Below are positions 7,985-15,831 of a stretch of DNA of 59,188 bases, in pieces. The notes beneath the pieces were generated by a model. It was given only the letters and a program-made list of their open reading frames with translations, was not told where the DNA came from and did no database searches. Positions within the stretch are counted from its first letter, which is position 1, and each line of letters starts with the position of its first letter. The position numbers were made by a program, and so were the translations under genes. The stretch is from Sulfurimonas sp. (GTDB lineage: Bacteria; Campylobacterota; Campylobacteria; Campylobacterales; Sulfurimonadaceae), in the NCBI RefSeq assembly GCF_023228785.1, contig NZ_JALOAN010000013.1, positions 1-59,188 on the forward strand, written 5' to 3'.

Positions 7985-9284
7985 TCGTATCCTTTATTTT
8001 TAAATTAAACCATGGCATAGGATAAACTTTATTGCTAATATACCAAACAAGAACAAAATTAATAAAATAAGAACAAATCATTGTATATGCCAATCCTTTT
8101 AATCCATAGTATTTTATAGTAAAATATGCTAAAAACACATGTATTATTGTTGAAATTAATGTGGCCTTAGAAATTTCTGCAGTTTTTTTCTCATACAAAA
8201 TATAATTACCCACCATATAATACATTCCTTCAAATAAAAAAGCAACCATAATAATTGGCACGAGTGTAGCTGCACTACTATATGATGAGTCTATAAAATA
8301 TTGAAAAACTATATTTATAAAATAATATATAATAATATACAAAATAATTATAATGAAAAAATATATATATGTGAATTTAACTAAGTCATTTTTTATCGTA
8401 CTATTGATATTTTTCAACTTTTCAAATAAATACGGTATCCATGCTTTATTAAAAGAAATAAATACAAGATTAATTATCGAAGCCATCTGATAAGCTATAG
8501 CATAAATTCCTAATTCCGCCGTTCCTAAAAAACTAATTATTATTAAACGATCTATGCTAGTTTTTCCCCATCCTGCTAAACTATGAGGCAATAATGGAAC
8601 GCCATATTTTAACATATCTCGAATATAATTTATATTTATATCAAACTTAACCATTTTTCTATATTTATACAAAATATAAAAGCTAATATTGGCAAAAAAT
8701 ACACTTGTTATAGAGATAGCAATAAGCCTACCCTCCCATGATAAAGCATATCCTACAATTAGAATTAATGAGAGTACAACATTAAATATAACTTGAATTA
8801 ATTCAAAAATAACATATTTTTTAGCTTTCTGTTCAGTTTGGTAAAGTGTTAAATTAATCATAATTAATACTTGAGACAACGCAACAACAACGCCTATAAC
8901 TAACCAATAAAAAGGTATTTCCAAGATTTTTGTATCAAAAAAAACACTCCCTATGCTTATAAAAAAAATAGTTATTATTGTCATTATAAATAAAATCAGT
9001 ATTGCATTGCCTACATAAGAAGAAAGTAGTATTCTATCATTTAGTTTAAAATAATTAACACTAATTGCACCATTTAAATTTAATCCAATTAATATAGTCA
9101 ATATACTTGTAAATATGCCAAATAATGAGATTATTCCATAATCATTTGGTGTTAAATACTTAGTTAATATTGGCAAAAGTAAAAAAGGTATTGCCTTATT
9201 TAATATATCAGATATTGTATAGATTATTGAGTTAAGCATAAACTTACTTTTTTTAATTCTCTTAATCAATTCTGTTCTAACCAT
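7977..9284 (-). CDS. Polysaccharide flippase (Wzx/MOP superfamily)
   Basis: This 435-residue integral membrane protein has roughly 12 hydrophobic segments spread over its whole length. Its N-terminus (YTISDILNKAIPFLLLPILT, then KYLTPNDYGIISL) is typical of Wzx/PST O-unit flippases. It would translocate an undecaprenyl-linked oligosaccharide across the inner membrane. Start ATG overlaps the pyruvyl transferase gene end by 19 nt. The AT-rich codon use is shared with the genes downstream in the operon. No Wzy polymerase or ligase is obvious in the window. Confidence 0.88.
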   Translation of the reverse strand: MVRTELIKRIKKSKFMLNSIIYTISDILNKAIPFLLLPILTKYLTPNDYGIISLFGIFTSILTILIGLNLNGAISVNYFKLNDRILLSSYVGNAILILFIMTIITIFFISIGSVFFDTKILEIPFYWLVIGVVVALSQVLIMINLTLYQTEQKAKKYVIFELIQVIFNVVLSLILIVGYALSWEGRLIAISITSVFFANISFYILYKYRKMVKFDININYIRDMLKYGVPLLPHSLAGWGKTSIDRLIIISFLGTAELGIYAIAYQMASIINLVFISFNKAWIPYLFEKLKNINSTIKNDLVKFTYIYFFIIIILYIIIYYFINIVFQYFIDSSYSSAATLVPIIMVAFLFEGMYYMVGNYILYEKKTAEISKATLISTIIHVFLAYFTIKYYGLKGLAYTMICSYFINFVLVWYISNKVYPMPWFNLKIKDTNV

Positions 9285-10372
9285 AATTTGAGATAAATTT
9301 GATTTAAAGAATAATTTTTTTCTATACTCTTTAAATTAATTATATATTTATGAAATTCTTCAGAAAGAAAATTTTTTAAATGATTATTAAATGATTTTTT
9401 TGAAATATCAACAAAATTCATTGAATCTAATTCTGCATATAATTCTCGTATTTGTCTATAGTTCACCAAACCTACTGTAGGTTTTCCCATACCAATAGAA
9501 CAAATATTTGCATGAAATCTATTTGCCAACACTATTTGTGCACCTCTATATATAGACATAACTTCTTTGAATGAGCTTTTTCCATGCAATAAAGGAGCAA
9601 CTGAAATTTTTCTTCTTCTGGTTTCATCATCGAGTATATTTAATAAATCTGTTATAAATGTCATATCTCTAAATATATGAGGAATAAATACTATTTCATA
9701 ATTTTCATTTTCATTCAAAAATGTATCTGTAAACCTTTTAAATGTTTGAAGAAACTCCTTATAAGAAATGTTTTCAAACCTAACATCTTGCATATCATAT
9801 GCAACATTAATAGCAATATATTTTTTTGATTTATAATATTCACTAGGTTCTGGTATATCTGCAAAAAATCCTGCATCTACAGTATGATGAATGTGGTCTA
9901 AATACTTTTCTCCTACATAATCCATAATAGCTTTTTTTGCCCCATCATTTCTAATAGAAATAAAATCATCTCTTTCAATTAGTAAATCTAAAAAATTTCT
10001 AAATTTTTGTATATTTAATTCACTTACCCCCTGCCCAGGGTCTACACCAAGAGCATTAAACATTATAGGTGTATTGATTTTTTTTAATAAGTCTAACTCA
10101 ATTGAGATAGATGTACCAGTAGGTGAATCTTCAACCCAAAGTTCAAAATAATTTCCTCCACCTATTATAAGTAAATCATATTTATTTACAAGATCAACAA
10201 AAGATTCATTAAAAAATCTTTTTTTCCAATAAAATTCTCTTATTTCAAGTTCATCTATTTCAAATTTAAAATCTTCTAACTGTTTTAAGTGCTTATAAAA
10301 TCCATCATGATTTGCATTGTCTCCAATATTACCATCAAAACTTGCCAAATGTAATGTTTTAAGTATTTTCAT
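9266..10372 (-). CDS. Polysaccharide pyruvyl transferase family protein
   Basis: This 368-residue protein matches the CsaB/pyruvyl-transferase family: FDGNIGDNANHDG near the N-terminus, LLIIGGGNYF, and the C-terminal ANRFHANICSIGMGKPTVGL signature, where family members have S-x-R-x-H-x-x-x. The family transfers pyruvate from phosphoenolpyruvate as a ketal, although some members in flagellar or capsule clusters are used as glycosyltransferase-like enzymes. It lies between the CMP-sugar synthetase and the flippase and overlaps both. Confidence 0.8.
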   Translation of the reverse strand: MKILKTLHLASFDGNIGDNANHDGFYKHLKQLEDFKFEIDELEIREFYWKKRFFNESFVDLVNKYDLLIIGGGNYFELWVEDSPTGTSISIELDLLKKINTPIMFNALGVDPGQGVSELNIQKFRNFLDLLIERDDFISIRNDGAKKAIMDYVGEKYLDHIHHTVDAGFFADIPEPSEYYKSKKYIAINVAYDMQDVRFENISYKEFLQTFKRFTDTFLNENENYEIVFIPHIFRDMTFITDLLNILDDETRRRKISVAPLLHGKSSFKEVMSIYRGAQIVLANRFHANICSIGMGKPTVGLVNYRQIRELYAELDSMNFVDISKKSFNNHLKNFLSEEFHKYIINLKSIEKNYSLNQIYLKLWLEQN

Positions 10373-11042
10373 TTATATATTTCTCCACTTCTTCTAAATC
10401 TTTTTTAGTGTCTATATCTAAACTTTTTATTTCATCCATAATAAAAGAAATGGTTTTATCAGTAAAGAAACTATTATTTTTTAAAAACTCTTCTACTTTT
10501 ATAATATAAATAGCACCGTTACTCATATATATTTTTGGTAAGTCTTGTCTTCTCATAAATGGATATTGATTATTTGAAATCCCTTCTATAAACCTCAGTT
10601 CATTTTCTTTAAAAGCTTTTAATATTTTATTATCACATTCGCAAACACTAATTAAAGCTGTGGCCTCAGAAGAAACTAGTTTTTCAAATGCACTGTTAAT
10701 ATCATTTGCATCTCTTAGTGGAGAGGTAGGCTGTAATAAAACAACATAGTCAAAATTTTCTTCTATGCTTTTTAATGCATGTTTTATAACTACTTCACTT
10801 GATGATGTATCCATAGCTAATTCATCAGGTCTTTTTAGTATAGCAGAGCCACATTTTATTGCAATATCTAGTATTTCATCACTATCACTACTAACAATTG
10901 TTTTAGTAATATATTTTGAATTAAGACTAGCTTCAATAGTCCATGCAATTAGTGGTTTCCCTGATAAATCAATGATGTTTTTTCGAGGAAGTCCTTTAGA
11001 ACCCCCACGAGCAGGAATAATCGCTAAAACTTTTTTAGTCAT
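10359..11042 (-). CDS. CMP-nonulosonate cytidylyltransferase (NeuA/LegF/PtmB type)
   Basis: This protein of about 227 residues has the NeuA N-terminal CTP-binding motif IIPARGGSKGLPRKN, then VLLQPTSPLRDANDI and an acidic C-terminus. It activates a sialic-acid-like sugar with CTP. I prefer ATG 11042 (MTKKVLAIIP), which overlaps the stop of the upstream amidotransferase gene; an in-frame ATG pair at 11054-11051 would add four residues. There is no C-terminal hydrolase domain. It works after the NeuB-type synthase further upstream in the operon. Confidence 0.88.
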   Translation of the reverse strand: MTKKVLAIIPARGGSKGLPRKNIIDLSGKPLIAWTIEASLNSKYITKTIVSSDSDEILDIAIKCGSAILKRPDELAMDTSSSEVVIKHALKSIEENFDYVVLLQPTSPLRDANDINSAFEKLVSSEATALISVCECDNKILKAFKENELRFIEGISNNQYPFMRRQDLPKIYMSNGAIYIIKVEEFLKNNSFFTDKTISFIMDEIKSLDIDTKKDLEEVEKYINENT

Positions 11043-12264
11043 CTGTTCCATCATTTGTTACAGTATGTCTTAGTTTCCACTTACCATCTACTTCTTTCCA
11101 AATATGTGGACTTCTGTGTTTATTTATAGTCTCCCAAAATTCTTCTTCGGTACTATCAATATATTTTAAAAACTCTTTAAAATACTTATGAGGGAATTCA
11201 GTATCATATTTTTTCACAAGATATGCAGCTTCTTCTCTTGTAATTTTATCATTTCTAACTTCTTGTGCTGCATCATATGTACATCTTCCTATTCCAAATT
11301 TTATCATTGTAGTAAGATAATGAAATGGATCTATTTTATCATCTATACTACTGTATTTGGAATATGTTCCCTCTGTTCTCTCTGGATTAGCTTGAAATCC
11401 AGTATTTTCTGCAGCATAATAGTAGCACTCTTGAGGGTCCCAATTCAAATAATAACCTAAATAATGTACTTCAATACCTGCATCAATCAAATCTTTTTTA
11501 TTTGGTGCAATATAAGGTGCAAAATCATCTTTTGTATAAGCTCCGCTATCAATGTATTCTTGCATTGAGACTCCACCAAACTTCATAGACAATGCATCAT
11601 CCGAAGAAAAAAAGTCCATATTCATTATAGGGTTTGTATTTTCTTCTATCGCATTTCCATACTCTGCTTGATTTTCACCATACATTACTAACTGAACACC
11701 AAACTTTTTAGCCATAGCTGGTCCTATAATTCTTTGTCCAACTATAAAAGGCTGAAAAGGATGAAGTAAATTATGAAATGCGTTTTTAGTCATCTCTCTA
11801 TGCAACTTTCCATTTGGGGTATAAAGCATGTTATCGAGTCCACCGGTATGCATCCATTCCTGCATATTTTTCCAACCTATATCTGTGTAAAGATGTGGAG
11901 CCCATGTTACCGTTAATGGATTCATTCCATATTTATATTTTAAAATATGTGCTGTATATGCACTATCTTTTCCTCCACTTCCTGGAACTATAACATCATA
12001 AGAGCCATCTGTACTTTTAAACTGCGCTAATAGTTCTCGAAGTTTTTCATCTCTTTGCTCCCAATTTATACCTTTTTCTTTCTCTTCATGGTAAATACAA
12101 GCAGAACAAATACCTTCTTCATTAAAATTAATTACTTTTTTCTTTTCACCTTTTTCATTTTTAAATTCAACTGTAGAACTTGGTCTTTGATTTGATATTA
12201 CACATTTTTTACAAAACTTTACCTCATTTGGTAGCCCATAGTATGCTTCTAATTTCTCATACAT
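11035..12264 (-). CDS. PP-loop sugar amidotransferase, PtmG-like
   Basis: This 409-residue protein has an N-terminal CKKCVISNQRPS...CSACIYH Cys-pair region and the PP-loop VPGSGGKDSAYTAHIL near residues 95-110. This longer branch differs from the WbpG-like protein at 2155-3300; it resembles legionaminic-type amidotransferases of Campylobacter flagellin glycosylation (PtmG, from memory). It would convert N-acetyl to N-acetimidoyl using ammonia from the HisH/HisF pair encoded just upstream. AAGGAG precedes the ATG by 7 nt. The gene overlaps hisH by 8 nt. Confidence 0.8.
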   Translation of the reverse strand: MYEKLEAYYGLPNEVKFCKKCVISNQRPSSTVEFKNEKGEKKKVINFNEEGICSACIYHEEKEKGINWEQRDEKLRELLAQFKSTDGSYDVIVPGSGGKDSAYTAHILKYKYGMNPLTVTWAPHLYTDIGWKNMQEWMHTGGLDNMLYTPNGKLHREMTKNAFHNLLHPFQPFIVGQRIIGPAMAKKFGVQLVMYGENQAEYGNAIEENTNPIMNMDFFSSDDALSMKFGGVSMQEYIDSGAYTKDDFAPYIAPNKKDLIDAGIEVHYLGYYLNWDPQECYYYAAENTGFQANPERTEGTYSKYSSIDDKIDPFHYLTTMIKFGIGRCTYDAAQEVRNDKITREEAAYLVKKYDTEFPHKYFKEFLKYIDSTEEEFWETINKHRSPHIWKEVDGKWKLRHTVTNDGTDD

Positions 12265-12904
12265 TTTTTCTCTCCTTACATAAATTTACAAAATTTTGTA
12301 TTATATTCAAGCCCATTTTTCCACTCTTTTCTGGATGAAATTGACATCCATAGATGTTATCTTTTTTTACAGCTGAACAAAACTTATAATCATAATATTC
12401 TGTTGTTGATAATATATTTTCTTCATTCATTGGTGATGCAACAAAACTATGTACAAAATACATATCTGATTGTTCAGGAATATCACCCAATATCGTATCT
12501 TTCCAAGTAATCTTATTTTTGACAATTTCATTCCAACTTACATGTGGCGATTTTTCATAATTTGTTTTTTGCACAGGTAATTTTATTACTTTACCTTCTA
12601 TTAATCCCAATCCTTTAGTTATACCAAATTCTTCACTCTCTTCCATAAGCATTTGCATACCAAGACAAATACCCATGAAAGGTTTCTTTGTATTTACAAA
12701 ATCATTAATAATTTCTTGTAGCCCGTATTTTTGAAGATTATTCATGCCATGAGCAAATGCTCCAACACCAGGTAGAATTAGACCATCGGAACTTAATATA
12801 GTTTTTCTATCATTTGTTAAGATAGATTCAACTCCTATCTTTTTTAAAGCATTTTTAATACTTTTAACATTTCCAATTTCATAATCTATTATAGATATTT
12901 TCAC
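12257..12904 (-). CDS. HisH-like glutaminase (second copy)
   Basis: This 215-residue class I glutaminase has the nucleophile in MGICLGMQML and GCQFHPEKSG for the His-Glu pair. The start is GTG in a GTGA overlap with the hisF-like stop. It sits directly between the HisF-like and PtmG-like genes and is therefore the ammonia source for that amidotransferase. It differs clearly from the HisH at 1541-2146, so the two amidotransferase sets appear to be separate systems rather than a recent duplication. Confidence 0.88.
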   Translation of the reverse strand: MKISIIDYEIGNVKSIKNALKKIGVESILTNDRKTILSSDGLILPGVGAFAHGMNNLQKYGLQEIINDFVNTKKPFMGICLGMQMLMEESEEFGITKGLGLIEGKVIKLPVQKTNYEKSPHVSWNEIVKNKITWKDTILGDIPEQSDMYFVHSFVASPMNEENILSTTEYYDYKFCSAVKKDNIYGCQFHPEKSGKMGLNIIQNFVNLCKERKNV

Positions 12905-13659
12905 ATACGAACCTTTATATTATTATCAATAAATGCTTGTTTTATATTTTTTATAGTATCTATATTATAATGAATAACTGATGCTGTAGCTATTGCATCA
13001 ATTTTGTAATTTGATAATAATTCAACCGCATGTTTTATATTACCCATTCCTCCACTTGCAATAATAGGAATTGAAACAACATCTTGAACAGCTTCGTAAA
13101 GTTCTGTATCAAAACCTTTTTTTGTTCCTTCCATGTCTAATGAAGTCAGCATAATTTCCCCTGCACCTAACCCTTCTAACCTTTTAGCCCACTCAACTAT
13201 ATCTAAACCTGTAGCTTCTCTTCCATTGTCTATATATGCTTCCCACTGATTAGAATTAATTTTTTTAGCTACGATTGATGCAACTATACATTGAGAGCCA
13301 AATATTTTTGAAGCTTCTGCAATAAATTCTGGATTTTGAATAGCTTTTGTATTTATTGCCACTTTATCTGCTCCTGCTTTTAATGCCTGATTAATATCAT
13401 CTATCGTTCTTAATCCACCACCTACTGTTATTGGAATAAAAACTTCTTTACATGCTTTTTCTATAATATGACTTAAACTATTTCTATCGTAATAAGCTGC
13501 AACTGCATCCATGAATATAATTTCATCTATGCCTTCCTCATAATACTTTTTAGCTAATAAATTAGGATCACCTACTTTTCTTAGTCCTTCTAAATGGATT
13601 CCTTTTATAACAAATTCATTTTTTACATCAATTCTTGCAGTTACTCTTATTTTTTTCAT
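12901..13659 (-). CDS. HisF-like subunit of amidotransferase system (second copy)
   Basis: This 252-residue TIM barrel has TARIDVKNEFVIKG at the N-terminus, VGGGLRT, TSLDMEGTKKGFD and ASGGMGN. The first catalytic Asp of HisF is kept (RIDVK), but the second is lost (SIVAKK where HisF has VDAK), so it should not be a functional histidine cyclase. I set the start at ATG 13659, in an ATGA overlap with the upstream gene; a longer reading frame to 13704 exists but would run inside the epimerase gene. It partners the HisH at 12257-12904. Confidence 0.85.
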   Translation of the reverse strand: MKKIRVTARIDVKNEFVIKGIHLEGLRKVGDPNLLAKKYYEEGIDEIIFMDAVAAYYDRNSLSHIIEKACKEVFIPITVGGGLRTIDDINQALKAGADKVAINTKAIQNPEFIAEASKIFGSQCIVASIVAKKINSNQWEAYIDNGREATGLDIVEWAKRLEGLGAGEIMLTSLDMEGTKKGFDTELYEAVQDVVSIPIIASGGMGNIKHAVELLSNYKIDAIATASVIHYNIDTIKNIKQAFIDNNIKVRM

Positions 13660-14798
13660 ATTAACCCAAGTTCCTTGAATTGTTTTTGATGTTTTACATT
13701 CCATAATTTATTTGATTCTAATAAATCTAAAAATTTAATATCACTTTTTCCATCACCAAAATAATTTTGTAGTTTATTGTCTTTACTATTAACTATGGAT
13801 GTTTTTTTTATAGTTGAGAGTATCTCTTCTTTGCTGTATCCACAATTTGTTATAGTTTCTATTTTTGCACGATTAAGTTGTCTTGTACCTATATCTATTG
13901 TTGGTACATTATAAAATGGGGCTTCTCTAATACCTCCACTTGAGTTTCCAATAATAAATTTTGCATTTCTAAGTATTGTCAAAAAGTATTCAAATCGTAA
14001 AGAAGGAAAAATTTTAAATCTTTTATTTAATTTTAGCTGTTCATATTCAGAAAGTATCTCATTGCTTCCTAAATCATTATTTGGATAAATCACTATATAG
14101 TTTAAATTACTTTCTATCATAGCACCTACAAAGTTTTTACTATATTGACTAATACTTTTATATTCCGTAGTAACAGGGTGAAACATAGCTATTACATATT
14201 CTTTAAATTCTATTTCATAGTATTTTTTTGCATCACATAAAGATGGTAGATGCTTTGGATTCATTAGATCTAGATCTGGAGAACCAATTACATGTATTGA
14301 TTCTTTTATTTCTCCAAGTTGTAATAATCTTTTTTTTGCTTCTTTGTTCGCAACTAAATGTATATGAGACATTTTACTAACTGCATGTCTAATTAACTCA
14401 TCAATTGTTCCTGATATTTCACCACCTTCTATATGTGTAACTAAAATATTATTAAGACTTCCAACAATTGCACCTGCAAGAGCTTCTACCCTATCGCCAT
14501 GAACAACAATTAAATCTGGTTTTATTTCTGCAATATAATGAGAAAATCCATCAATTGTCTTAGCAAGCGTTCTATCCATATGTTCTACTGTATCATGATT
14601 TATAAATTTATAAATATTTTTGAATCCTGATTTTTGAATCTCATCCACAGTTGAACCATATTTTGAATTCATATGCATACCAGTAGCAAAAATATGAACA
14701 TCATACTTATCTGACTCTTGAGTGATTTTAATGAGTGATTTTAACTTTCCAAAATCCGCACGAGTACCAGTAAGAAAAACTATATTTTTCTTACTCAT
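13656..14798 (-). CDS. Hydrolysing UDP-N-acetylsugar 2-epimerase (NeuC/LegG type)
   Basis: This protein of about 380 residues starts VFLTGTRADFGKLKSLIK, the NeuC/LegG signature. Further motifs are VHGDRVEALA, HIEGGEISGTIDE and GNSSGGIREAP near the C-terminus. It releases UDP and inverts C2 to give a 2-acetamido-mannose-type sugar for the NeuB-like condensation. Start ATG 14798 overlaps the synthase stop by 8 nt; the in-frame extension to 14825 lies inside the synthase gene. Whether it uses UDP-GlcNAc or a diacetamido sugar is not clear from the sequence. Confidence 0.88.
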   Translation of the reverse strand: MSKKNIVFLTGTRADFGKLKSLIKITQESDKYDVHIFATGMHMNSKYGSTVDEIQKSGFKNIYKFINHDTVEHMDRTLAKTIDGFSHYIAEIKPDLIVVHGDRVEALAGAIVGSLNNILVTHIEGGEISGTIDELIRHAVSKMSHIHLVANKEAKKRLLQLGEIKESIHVIGSPDLDLMNPKHLPSLCDAKKYYEIEFKEYVIAMFHPVTTEYKSISQYSKNFVGAMIESNLNYIVIYPNNDLGSNEILSEYEQLKLNKRFKIFPSLRFEYFLTILRNAKFIIGNSSGGIREAPFYNVPTIDIGTRQLNRAKIETITNCGYSKEEILSTIKKTSIVNSKDNKLQNYFGDGKSDIKFLDLLESNKLWNVKHQKQFKELGLI

Positions 14799-15831
14799 TG
14801 ATATCATTCCAATCAATATGCTCATCGTTATCTATATCTTTATTTACAATTTTTCCAAGTAACTCATTATAATATTCTGCTTTAATTGACCCTGTTCCTG
14901 GTCTTTTTACCCAAATATTTTCTTTTGTAAATTTTTCACCTTTTTTAATAGGTTTAATTGTTACAACTGTAGCAAATGCAAAATCTATTGTTACTTGTTC
15001 TTCTTTTACAGCTTCCTTTTTTCCACCTCGCATTAGTGCTATTTCTGCACTTCCATAAATCAATTCTTGTAAAGCGATGGGATCCATAGAATTAATAATA
15101 TCTGGACCGGGTCTTTCCATTTTATCTGTGAAGTGTCTTTCTAAAATACAAGCTCCAAGTGCCGTAGCTGCAAAACAAGCTCTATTTGAAGTGGTATGGT
15201 CTGAAAGTCCAACAATGGCATTTGGAAATTCTTTTTCAAGTTCTTGCATTGCTCCAAGTCTTACAAGATGAACTGGGGTAGGATAAAGATTTGTAGTATG
15301 AAGTAACCCATAAGGTACATTATATTTTTCTAATATATTTACTGTTTTTCTTACAGACTCTATATCATTCATACCCGTACTCACAATCATTGGTTTTCCA
15401 AAAGATGCAATATGCTCCATCAGTGGATAGTTATTACATTCTCCTGATCCAATCTTATATGCACTTACTCCCATTCTCTCAAGTCTATCTGCTGCTGCTC
15501 TTGAAAAAGGAGTACTTATAAATATCATCCCTTTTGACTCTACATACTCTTTTAGTTTTATTTCATCTTCTTCATTTAATGCACATCTTTCCATAATTTC
15601 ATAGATAGATACATTGGCATTACCAGGTATCACTTTTTTTGCTTCTTTACTCATCTCATCTTCAACAACATGCGTTTGATGCTTAATAACTTCTGCTCCA
15701 GCTTTCCAAGCAGCATCTACCATTTCAAAAGCCGTTTTTAAACTACCTTCATGATTTATACCTATTTCCACAATTACTAAAGGAGGATAATTTAGCCCTA
15801 CTGTTCTACTTTCTATTTTTATTTCTTTCAT
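14791..15831 (-). CDS. Nonulosonic acid synthase (NeuB/LegI type)
   Basis: This 346-residue enzyme condenses phosphoenolpyruvate with a mannosamine-type sugar. Visible features are VEIGINHEGSL near residue 21, HQTHVVEDEM, YKIGSGECNN, STGMND, GLSDHT, and a C-terminal antifreeze-like SAF domain from about residue 285 (FATVVTIKPIKKGEKF). It starts by a TAATG overlap with the aminotransferase gene and is followed by the epimerase with an 8-nt overlap. It belongs to the legionaminic/neuraminic branch rather than being obviously pseudaminic. Confidence 0.9.
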   Translation of the reverse strand: MKEIKIESRTVGLNYPPLVIVEIGINHEGSLKTAFEMVDAAWKAGAEVIKHQTHVVEDEMSKEAKKVIPGNANVSIYEIMERCALNEEDEIKLKEYVESKGMIFISTPFSRAAADRLERMGVSAYKIGSGECNNYPLMEHIASFGKPMIVSTGMNDIESVRKTVNILEKYNVPYGLLHTTNLYPTPVHLVRLGAMQELEKEFPNAIVGLSDHTTSNRACFAATALGACILERHFTDKMERPGPDIINSMDPIALQELIYGSAEIALMRGGKKEAVKEEQVTIDFAFATVVTIKPIKKGEKFTKENIWVKRPGTGSIKAEYYNELLGKIVNKDIDNDEHIDWNDINE

